DNA of 39,489 nucleotides from JANMDR01 sp031409495 (GTDB lineage: Bacteria > Pseudomonadota > Gammaproteobacteria > Burkholderiales > Usitatibacteraceae), in contig JANNXI010000246.1 in assembly GCA_031409495.1 (NCBI GenBank), forward strand, positions 1-39,489, written 5' to 3'. The translations under genes were made by a program, and so were the position numbers. Positions 1-5,997 of this stretch are shown one piece after another; the stretch's first letter is position 1; the number at the start of each line of letters is the position of its first letter. The notes under the pieces were generated by a model that saw nothing but the letters and a program-made list of their open reading frames with translations, ran no database searches and was not told where the DNA came from.

Positions 1-51
1 GTGCTCGCATCTATTATTGCGTTACCGCTTGAACTCTTGGTGCTACTTTAA
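1..51 (+). CDS. possible 3' end of an upstream gene
   Basis: Frame 1 is open from the window edge to a TAA at 49-51 and encodes only about 16 residues, rich in Leu, Ile, Val and Ala, as at the end of a membrane protein. A hairpin at 79-109 lies between this stop and the oppositely oriented gene ending at 143, as expected between convergent genes. The fragment is too short to assign to a family and may be chance. Confidence 0.25.
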   Translation: MLASIIALPLELLVLL

Positions 52-78
52 ATTTTTAAGACTTAGGTCTAACCACAC

Positions 79-109
79 ACACCTTTGAATGCCGCTTTTT
101 CAAAGGTGT
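79..109. terminator. hairpin between convergent genes
   Basis: Perfect 11-bp inverted repeat (ACACCTTTGAA / TTCAAAGGTGT) around a 9-nt loop. It lies just downstream of the DIP1984 gene stop (143, minus) and of a possible plus-strand gene end (51). No long U-run follows either arm, so it would be a weak or factor-assisted bidirectional terminator, or a 3'-end stabiliser. Confidence 0.5.
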
Positions 110-142
110 TTCCACTACATGCAACGCAGTGTTTGCTCATTT

Positions 143-601
143 TTATGCCGTTAACTCCGTCGTCCAATTCATTGCTTGCACCTTCGCATCGCATTCGCGA
201 TATTGCTTTGCGAATGCATCGGCACGTTTCTGGGTTTCGGCTACGTTAATCACGGCTTCAAACTTAATCTCCGAACGCGAATAGCGATCTTGCGTGGTAG
301 TCGCTGTTTCAGCAAAGCCTGCGAAGGCGGTGCGCTTTTGCATCAAGGTATCGCGCAGCGCCAAGGCATCGGCCAAGGTTAAATTTGCATCAAATGCGGT
401 GTTGCAATTGGTGCGATTAATACGCTGCACCAATTCGGTAATACGATTCGCCAAGCCTTCCAATTCGCGCATTAAGGCATCGGGGCTCTCGGCTGGCGCA
501 TCACCGGATTGCACTTTTGCAACCCGTTTAATACGTTCAACCGTTTGCGCATAACGCTTTTGGGCGTCGGCACGTTCAAGTAAGGCTTCAGCTAATTTCA
601 T
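143..601 (-). CDS. DIP1984 family protein (septicolysin-like)
   Basis: A 152-residue soluble, helical protein that resembles the DIP1984/septicolysin-like family from memory of its N-terminal pattern (MKLAEALLERADAQKR), a middle NRTN segment and a charged C-terminal half. The family's biochemical function is not established. I chose the ATG at 601 because AAGGAAA lies about 6 nt upstream and the product then begins MKLAEALL; a longer reading from 631 would start upstream of that ribosome-binding site. No signal peptide or membrane segment is seen. The gene is divergent from rtcR, and a near-consensus sigma54 promoter at 677-693 points directly at it with a leader of about 65 nt. I infer that it is the RtcR-controlled target at this locus, standing where rtcBA stands in enterobacteria. 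The family call is fairly secure; a role in RNA damage is inference only. Confidence 0.85.
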   Translation of the reverse strand: MKLAEALLERADAQKRYAQTVERIKRVAKVQSGDAPAESPDALMRELEGLANRITELVQRINRTNCNTAFDANLTLADALALRDTLMQKRTAFAGFAETATTTQDRYSRSEIKFEAVINVAETQKRADAFAKQYRECDAKVQAMNWTTELTA

Positions 602-676
602 GGGGGTTTCCTTTTTTCGTAAAGTATACAAAACACTCGGCTTTTGCTGTGTAGCTGACTGCTACATTAAACATAT

Positions 677-693
677 AGCAACGGTCGTGCCAC
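677..693 (-). promoter_or_regulatory. sigma54 (-24/-12) promoter of the DIP1984 gene
   Basis: The minus strand reads TGGCACG-ACCG-TTGCT, matching the sigma54 consensus YTGGCACGRNNNTTGCW at every defined position except the leading Y (a G here). Spacing between the GG (691-690) and GC (679-678) elements is the required one. Transcription would start near 666, giving a leader of about 65 nt before the ATG at 601. The neighbouring divergent gene encodes RtcR, a sigma54 activator, so promoter and activator support each other. Confidence 0.93.
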
Positions 694-720
694 TTTTTCC
701 ATGGCATCCTAAAATACCTG

Positions 721-733
721 TAACACATTGATT
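721..733 (-). promoter_or_regulatory. predicted IHF binding site
   Basis: The minus strand reads AATCAATGTGTTA, an exact match to WATCAANNNNTTR. It lies about 30 bp upstream of the -24 element, between the promoter and the AT-rich segment next to rtcR. This is the usual place for the DNA bend that brings a sigma54 activator to the polymerase. Confidence 0.65.
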
Positions 734-792
734 TTATTACGTTTTAGTTAGACCTGTATTTTTAGCGCAAGTTTGCATGCTTACCGAAACTG

Positions 793-836
793 CGATAAAC
801 TATAAAATATTATCGTTATTGAGAATAAATTATCGT
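793..836. promoter_or_regulatory. candidate RtcR upstream activating sequence
   Basis: Three related half-sites lie about 100-145 bp upstream of the sigma54 promoter: CGATAA (793-798) and TTATCG (810-815) form an inverted repeat with an 11-nt centre, and ATTATCGT (809-816) recurs at 829-836, 20 nt away, about two helical turns. Distance and arrangement suit an enhancer for a hexameric activator. The last copy overlaps the rtcR GTG start, so binding could also affect rtcR expression. The assignment to RtcR is inference; the segment is AT-rich and some repetition may be chance. Confidence 0.4.
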
Positions 837-2454
837 GAAGAAAACAGTGGTGCTTGGTTTTTTAGGCACGCAATTAGATTCAGGTGGTGGCCCAAATCGA
901 TGGGAGCGCTGGCGTCCGACTATCGCGCTTGTGCAGCGTGAAGACTTGCTAGTGGATCGTTTTGAGTTGTTCCATGTTCATCATGAAAAAATGGTGGAAT
1001 CAATCCGTGCGGACATTAAAACCGTGTCGCCAGAAACTGAGGTGATTGAACGCAAACTGCATATTCGCGATGCGTGGGATTTTGGCGATGTGTACGGTGC
1101 GCTATTTGATTTTGCTAAAAGTTACGACTTTAAGCCGGACGAAGAAACCTACTGGATTCACATCACCACTGGCACCCACGTTGCGCAGATTTGTTTGTTT
1201 TTGATGGTGGAAGCGCGCTATTTTCCTGGCGTGTTGTTGCAAACATCACCGCCAAAAAAGCAGAAGGGTGGTGCTGCCGGTGAATACGCCCTGATTGATT
1301 TAGATTTAAAGCGCTACAATCAATTAGCGCAACGTTTTAATCGTGAGCAAGAAGACGCGATTGCCTTCCTTAAAAGTGGCATAGAAACACGAAATACGGG
1401 CTTCAACAAGCTAATCGAAGAAATTGAGCAAGTAGCAGTAAGGTCAAAAGCGCCGATGTTGCTCATGGGGCCAACAGGCGCAGGAAAATCCTTTTTAGCC
1501 AAGCGATTATTCGCGCTAAAAAAGGCACGCCATACCATCAGCGGTGCGATGGTCGACGTCAATTGCGCTACCTTGCGCGGCGACACCGCCGCATCCACAT
1601 TGTTTGGTCACGTGCGCGGCGCGTTCACGGGCGCTGCCAACGCCCGCCCAGGCTTGCTGCGCACAGCACACTTAGGGGTTTTATTTTTAGATGAAATAGG
1701 TGAGCTGGGGCTGGACGAGCAAGCGATGCTGCTCAAGGCCATCGAAGAAAAGCGCTTCTTTCCTGTCGGTGCGGATGAAGAAGTAGAAAGTGATTTTCAA
1801 CTGATTGCGGGCACCAATCGTGATCTGCGCGAAGCCGTGCTTGAGGGAAAATTTCGCGAAGACTTATTTGCCAGAATAAATATGTGGACTTATGTCTTGC
1901 CCGGCTTAGCGCAACGCGTTGAAGACATTGAGCCCAACTTAGACTATTTGCTCGCGCAATTTTGCCAAGACGCAGGCGAAGTCGTGCGCTTTAATTTGGA
2001 AGCCAAAAGGCAATATATAAATTTTGCAACGGCCAGTGAAGCCCCATGGAACGGCAACTTCCGCGATTTGTCAGCGAGCGTAAATCGCCTAGCTACGTTG
2101 GCTACGGGAGGGCGAATTACCATTGAATTAGTAGCCGCTGAAATAGCGCGGCTTCGGAATTTGTGGCGGGGTGAAAAGGTAGTGGAATTCCGGCAAAATA
2201 TTGCACGACAACTGTTAGGCGAAACCGCCTTTAACGAGCTAGATCTATTCGATCAACTGCAATTAAATTGCGTACTAAATGAGATACGAAAACATCGCAG
2301 CATGGCCGACGCTGGCCGACATTTATTTGCTGCATCGCGAATTGAAAAAGGGAGCAGAAATGATGGGGATCGATTGCGGAAGTATTTAGCGAAATATGGG
2401 TTGAGTCGGGTAGCGTTGCGCACGCAAGGAATTCAACTGCCCCATGCCGCTTAA
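835..2454 (+). CDS. rtcR: RtcR, sigma54-dependent activator of RNA repair genes
   Basis: A 539-residue protein collinear with E. coli RtcR from its first residues (MKKTVVLGFLGTQLD). Residues 1-180 are the CARF-type sensor domain, including TTGTHVAQ at 111-118. The AAA+ domain has Walker A GPTGAGKS at 212-219, the sigma54-contacting GAFTGA loop at 262-267 and Walker B LFLDEIGE at 283-290. The C-terminus carries the DNA-binding helical region. In known systems the CARF domain senses ends of damaged RNA, such as 2',3'-cyclic phosphate fragments, and activates sigma54 transcription of rtcBA. Here neither rtcA nor rtcB is in the window, and the divergent sigma54 promoter drives a DIP1984 gene. The start is a GTG with a modest GAGAA about 9 nt upstream, supported by alignment to the family N-terminus. 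All motifs needed for activity are intact. Confidence 0.95.
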   Translation: MKKTVVLGFLGTQLDSGGGPNRWERWRPTIALVQREDLLVDRFELFHVHHEKMVESIRADIKTVSPETEVIERKLHIRDAWDFGDVYGALFDFAKSYDFKPDEETYWIHITTGTHVAQICLFLMVEARYFPGVLLQTSPPKKQKGGAAGEYALIDLDLKRYNQLAQRFNREQEDAIAFLKSGIETRNTGFNKLIEEIEQVAVRSKAPMLLMGPTGAGKSFLAKRLFALKKARHTISGAMVDVNCATLRGDTAASTLFGHVRGAFTGAANARPGLLRTAHLGVLFLDEIGELGLDEQAMLLKAIEEKRFFPVGADEEVESDFQLIAGTNRDLREAVLEGKFREDLFARINMWTYVLPGLAQRVEDIEPNLDYLLAQFCQDAGEVVRFNLEAKRQYINFATASEAPWNGNFRDLSASVNRLATLATGGRITIELVAAEIARLRNLWRGEKVVEFRQNIARQLLGETAFNELDLFDQLQLNCVLNEIRKHRSMADAGRHLFAASRIEKGSRNDGDRLRKYLAKYGLSRVALRTQGIQLPHAA

Positions 2455-3205
2455 CTATTTTAGAAGCTTAGCGGGACGCCATCGCACGGCGCGTGCAAAC
2501 CAGCACATTGGTTTCTTGCTTGCATTTGTGGCGGGCGCCATCAATGCAGGTGGGTTTTTAGCAGTGCAGCAATACACGTCTCATATGACGGGAGTTGTGT
2601 CTTCGATAGCGGATAACCTAGCGCTAGGCTTATACGATTTGGTAGCAGTTGGCGTTGGTGCGCTGCTGGCATTTGTGCTGGGCGCTGCCTGCTGCGCAAT
2701 AATGGTTAACTTCGCGAGGCGTCGCCAACTCAGCAGCGAGTACGCGTTGCCGTTGTTGCTAGAAGCGCTGTTGTTGCTGATCTTCGGTGTTTTAGGTGCA
2801 AAAATTTCGCTGATCGGGTTTCCGTTTGTACCAGTCACCGTTGTGTTGCTATGTTTTATCATGGGCCTACAAAATGCCGTGATTACCAAACTTTCAAATG
2901 CCGAAATTAGAACCACGCACATCACTGGAATCGTCACCGATCTCGGCATAGAGTTTGGAAAACTGATTTACAGGAATCGTAGTGCTGCGCCACTGAAAGT
3001 TGTAGCAAATATGGAACGACTAAAAGTACTCTTGTTATTGGCAACGTTATTTTTTGTTGGAGGCGTAGTTGGCGCGCTCGGCTTTAAACAGCTCGGGTAT
3101 GTTTCAACGGTACCGTTGGCAATAGCGCTGGTCGCATTTTCTTGTGTGCCTGTGGTGGACGACTTGCGGCGACTGTGGCGTAAGCGCAGGGCGGCAAAGC
3201 GATGA
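2444..3205 (+). CDS. DUF1275 (YoaK-type) membrane protein
   Basis: A 253-residue integral membrane protein with about six hydrophobic segments and the family's N-terminal signature: FVAGAINAGGFLAVQQYTSH followed by MTGVVSS, a conserved NAVITKL segment and a THITGIVTDLG motif. The function of DUF1275 proteins is unknown; they look like small transporters. The ATG at 2444 lies inside the last codons of rtcR (11-nt overlap), so the two are probably translationally coupled and cotranscribed. That does not prove a shared role, but makes this the nearest co-expressed partner of RtcR. The C-terminus is basic (RRLWRKRRAAKR). Confidence 0.85.
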   Translation: MPLNYFRSLAGRHRTARANQHIGFLLAFVAGAINAGGFLAVQQYTSHMTGVVSSIADNLALGLYDLVAVGVGALLAFVLGAACCAIMVNFARRRQLSSEYALPLLLEALLLLIFGVLGAKISLIGFPFVPVTVVLLCFIMGLQNAVITKLSNAEIRTTHITGIVTDLGIEFGKLIYRNRSAAPLKVVANMERLKVLLLLATLFFVGGVVGALGFKQLGYVSTVPLAIALVAFSCVPVVDDLRRLWRKRRAAKR

Positions 3206-3379
3206 ACAGTCTTGCCAAGCGCCAAGCGTCAAAGAGTCATTACCTTTGTTCAGCTCGCGTGATGTAACCTTCTTGCCCCAAAATTAGTTACGCTTAGCTC
3301 CTTTTGATTGAGACGCGAGATTCAGGTTGCCTTGTTGGTTGAAGAAGCCTTACACACGGGAATTTTGACGCGCAGCAAC

Positions 3380-3848
3380 CTAAAAACCGCCCGCGGGTGC
3401 GTCTATCCATTCCATTTCCGCTTCGCTGATCGAAACCGTCCGGTCACATCTCGCTATCAGCTCTGCCAAGGAATATCGTTTTTTGACCGGTGCAGAACTC
3501 GCGTAAGTAATTGAGTGCAAGGCGCCATTGGTAAGTAGAAAATCCATTTGGATACTGGAATGGATTACGATGAATTTCCAAAACGCAAATTGGTGTAACT
3601 GCCATCGCAGTCGTTGCATAATCCAGCGTAATTTTGAGCGCTGAGACGTCGAAGAATATCAGTGTGGAAGGTGTAACCATAAAGGTACAGTTGCCGTCGT
3701 CTCCACATTTCCATTCTGATATGTAGTCGATATCGAACGTCAATGCGCCAGACCCGATATTGCTGCCCGTGATGGCAAATCCGTGAATGTGATTATCGTG
3801 CCAATTCAAGGCTTCAAAATCTGTCGAGCTGGGTAGGGTGTCAAGCAT
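3380..3848 (-). pseudogene. small hypothetical protein gene with a frameshift
   Basis: The minus strand from an ATG at 3848 encodes LNWHDNHIHGF, then a beta-rich run with IDYISEW, TLIFFDVSALKI and YQW (about 108 residues). This resembles a family of small bacterial hypothetical proteins with an N-terminal WHD motif; I do not know their function. Just after the YQW codons (TGG at 3525-3527) the sensible reading moves to another frame, giving HSITYASSAPVKKRYSLAEL and ending at a TAG at 3380-3382. In the original frame the ORF ends at 3444 with a less family-like tail. One extra base between about 3510 and 3524 explains the change. It could be a decaying gene or a sequencing error. No good ribosome-binding site precedes 3848. 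The rest of the gap (3206-3379 and 3849-3965) shows nothing recognisable. Confidence 0.4.
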
Positions 3849-3965
3849 TTTGCGTGATCGGCGTGAAGTGTATTGGCGAAGTAGTGCTGAGCATCATGCG
3901 TTATCCTACGCGAAACCGGTTGCGCTGCTGGTTAGTCCAACATAAAACCCGCTAAGATACTGTCC

Positions 3966-4967
3966 ATGAAACCAAAAATTACCATTGCCCGCTGGGTGTT
4001 CGATGACGTGCTGCAGCGTTTGCAGCGCGATTTTGATGTGTCTGCTAATCCGTCAGACCAAATATTTCAACCAAGCGAGCTAAGCGCACGTGCTGTGGAT
4101 TGTGATGGTTTGATTACTGCTGTGACCGATCATGTCGACGCCGCTTTTATCGCGGCTTGCCCGAAGTTAAAAGTGATTTCCAACATCGGAGTGGGGGTTA
4201 ACAACATCGACCTTGCGGCTTGCACCGCGCGCGGTATTTTGGTTTGCAATACGCCCGATGTGCTCAACGCCGCTACCGCAGATTTAGGTTTTGCGTTGAT
4301 TCTGGCTACCGCTAGGCGTATTACCGAGGCCGAACAATTTGTGCGTGCGGGTAATTGGAAAAAAGCGTTTGCGGTGAATCAATTTTTGGGGCACGACGTA
4401 GCGGGTGCTACTTTGGGCATTATTGGCATGGGGCGTATCGGGCAGGCGGTAGCGCGGCGGGCGGTTGGGTTTGACATGCGAGTGCTGTATTGCAACCGCA
4501 CCCAATTGCCAACCGCGCAAGAACAGGCGTTAAACGCGTCGCGGGTGTCGCAGGCCGCCTTGCTGGCTCAGAGCGATTTTGTGCTGCTGCTGGTGCCTTA
4601 TAGCCCGGCTGCGCACCATTTAATTGGTGCGCGTGAACTTTTATTGATGAAACCAAGCGCGGTATTGATCAACATTGCCCGTGGTGGCGTGGTGGATGAT
4701 GCCGCACTTGCCTCAGCCCTTGCCAACGGCACGATAGCTGCGGCGGGGCTAGATGTATTTGAAGGTGAGCCGGTGGTAAATCCCGCATTGTTGGCCTGCA
4801 AAAATGTGGTGCTCACGCCACACATCGGCAGCGCTACGCACAGCACCCGCATGAATATGGCGATGTTGGCGGCGCAAAACTTAACGGCAGCATTGCAATA
4901 TGCGGCTGGCGATAAAAATATTGCACTACAAAATGTGGTGAATCTGGACGCACTTAAAATTAAATAA
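3966..4967 (+). CDS. D-2-hydroxyacid dehydrogenase (glyoxylate/hydroxypyruvate reductase type)
   Basis: A 333-residue cytosolic NAD(P)H-dependent dehydrogenase. The nucleotide-binding motif is GMGRIG, preceded by LGII. The catalytic set is present: Arg in NIARGGVVDD, Glu in FEGEP and His in LTPHIGSAT. The substrate-side segment ISNIGVGVNNIDL is typical of the GhrB/gluconate-reductase branch. Such enzymes reduce glyoxylate, hydroxypyruvate or 2-ketogluconate; sequence alone does not choose between them. The next gene starts 11 nt after the stop and encodes a 2-hydroxy-3-oxopropionate-reductase-like enzyme, suggesting a two-gene unit handling glyoxylate or hydroxypyruvate and tartronate semialdehyde. 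ghrB would be the nearest symbol, but I leave it blank. Confidence 0.88.
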   Translation: MKPKITIARWVFDDVLQRLQRDFDVSANPSDQIFQPSELSARAVDCDGLITAVTDHVDAAFIAACPKLKVISNIGVGVNNIDLAACTARGILVCNTPDVLNAATADLGFALILATARRITEAEQFVRAGNWKKAFAVNQFLGHDVAGATLGIIGMGRIGQAVARRAVGFDMRVLYCNRTQLPTAQEQALNASRVSQAALLAQSDFVLLLVPYSPAAHHLIGARELLLMKPSAVLINIARGGVVDDAALASALANGTIAAAGLDVFEGEPVVNPALLACKNVVLTPHIGSATHSTRMNMAMLAAQNLTAALQYAAGDKNIALQNVVNLDALKIK

Positions 4968-4978
4968 AGGAATACGGT

Positions 4979-5875
4979 ATGACAACTTCTTCACGCGGCA
5001 ACGTCGCTTTTATCGGCTTAGGCGCAATGGGCTATCCCATGGCCGGGCATTTGTTGGCGGCCGGTTACGCCGTGTGCGTATACAACCGCACGGAGGCAAA
5101 AGCGCAGGCGTGGGTAACGGAGTATGCCGCGAAGAGCACCGAATATAGGGCGTCTTCAGCCGTTACACCAAGAGAAGCCGCGCTAGGAAAGGACTTCGTA
5201 TTTGTTTGCGTAGGTAACGATGACGATGTGCGTGGCGTAGTTTTGGGTGCCGATGGCGCGTTGGCTGGCATGCACGCAGGTGCGGTGTTGATTGATCACA
5301 CTACAACTTCAGCTGATTTGGCGCGTGAATTGGCGGCCGCTGCAGCTAAGGTTGGCGTTACATTTTTGGATGCGCCGGTGTCTGGCGGCCAAGCCGGTGC
5401 TGTCAACGGCAAGCTCACCATTATGGTGGGCGGTGACGATGCAACCTTCGCAAAAATGCTGGATGCAATGAACGTTTATGCGCGCGCAACCACGCATATG
5501 GGCGCACACGGGGCAGGGCAGTTGACGAAGATGGTAAACCAAATTTGTATCGCCAGCCTGTTGCAAGGCTTATCCGAAGGCATGGCCTTTGCGCAAAAGG
5601 CGGGGCTAGATGGCAACTTGGTATTGGATGTAATTTCCAAAGGAGCGGCGCAAAGCTGGCAGATGGAAAACCGGGGCAAGACCATGCTCAAGCGTGAGTT
5701 TAACTTTGGCTTCGCGGTAGATTGGATGCACAAAGATTTAGGCATCTGCCTCGATGAAGCTGCCCGCAATGGTGCCAAACTACCAGTAACAATGATTGTG
5801 GACGGCTTTTATCAGGCGTTGCAACAACAAGGCGACGGCCGTGGTGATACGTCGAGCTTGATTAAGCTTTTGTAG
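4979..5875 (+). CDS. 2-hydroxy-3-oxopropionate reductase (tartronate semialdehyde reductase) type enzyme
   Basis: A 298-residue member of the 3-hydroxyisobutyrate dehydrogenase family. The N-terminus carries the dinucleotide-binding IGLGAMGYPMAGHL motif. The substrate-binding DAPVSGGQAGA loop follows near residue 125, and the catalytic Lys sits in KMVNQ. Length is normal for the family. GlxR/GarR enzymes interconvert tartronate semialdehyde and D-glycerate; 3-hydroxyisobutyrate or succinic semialdehyde would be alternatives. It is cotranscribed with the preceding hydroxyacid dehydrogenase (11-nt gap, AAGGAATA before the ATG), which favours a glyoxylate/glycerate role. The pair ends at the hairpin at 5938-5990. 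Confidence 0.85.
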   Translation: MTTSSRGNVAFIGLGAMGYPMAGHLLAAGYAVCVYNRTEAKAQAWVTEYAAKSTEYRASSAVTPREAALGKDFVFVCVGNDDDVRGVVLGADGALAGMHAGAVLIDHTTTSADLARELAAAAAKVGVTFLDAPVSGGQAGAVNGKLTIMVGGDDATFAKMLDAMNVYARATTHMGAHGAGQLTKMVNQICIASLLQGLSEGMAFAQKAGLDGNLVLDVISKGAAQSWQMENRGKTMLKREFNFGFAVDWMHKDLGICLDEAARNGAKLPVTMIVDGFYQALQQQGDGRGDTSSLIKLL

Positions 5876-5937
5876 TTGCCGCGAGGGTTGGCGCGGGATC
5901 TGACGCAAAATGATTGATGCTGCTGCAGCTGCTTACT

Positions 5938-5990
5938 CAAAAAATTGCTTGAAGAGCACCTAAATAAGGGCTTCTTCGGGCAATTTTTTG
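5938..5990. terminator. bidirectional rho-independent terminator
   Basis: Between the convergent reductase gene (stop 5875) and mltD (stop 5998). CAAAAAATTGC (5938-5948) pairs perfectly with GCAATTTTTTG (5980-5990). The inner part continues through two G-T pairs and GAAGA/TCTTC. The A-run on one side and T-run on the other give a U-tract for transcription from either direction. Confidence 0.85.
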
Positions 5991-5997
5991 CGTAGTG

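Noticed and set aside
176..554. Plus-strand open frames opposite the DIP1984 gene
   Set aside because: They are shadows of the minus-strand gene, with no start signal and no family resemblance.
703..720. GGCATCCTAAAATACCTG resembling the core of the dispersed palindrome
   Set aside because: The flanks do not pair and the match is limited to the CCTAAAATA part; likely chance in AT-rich DNA.
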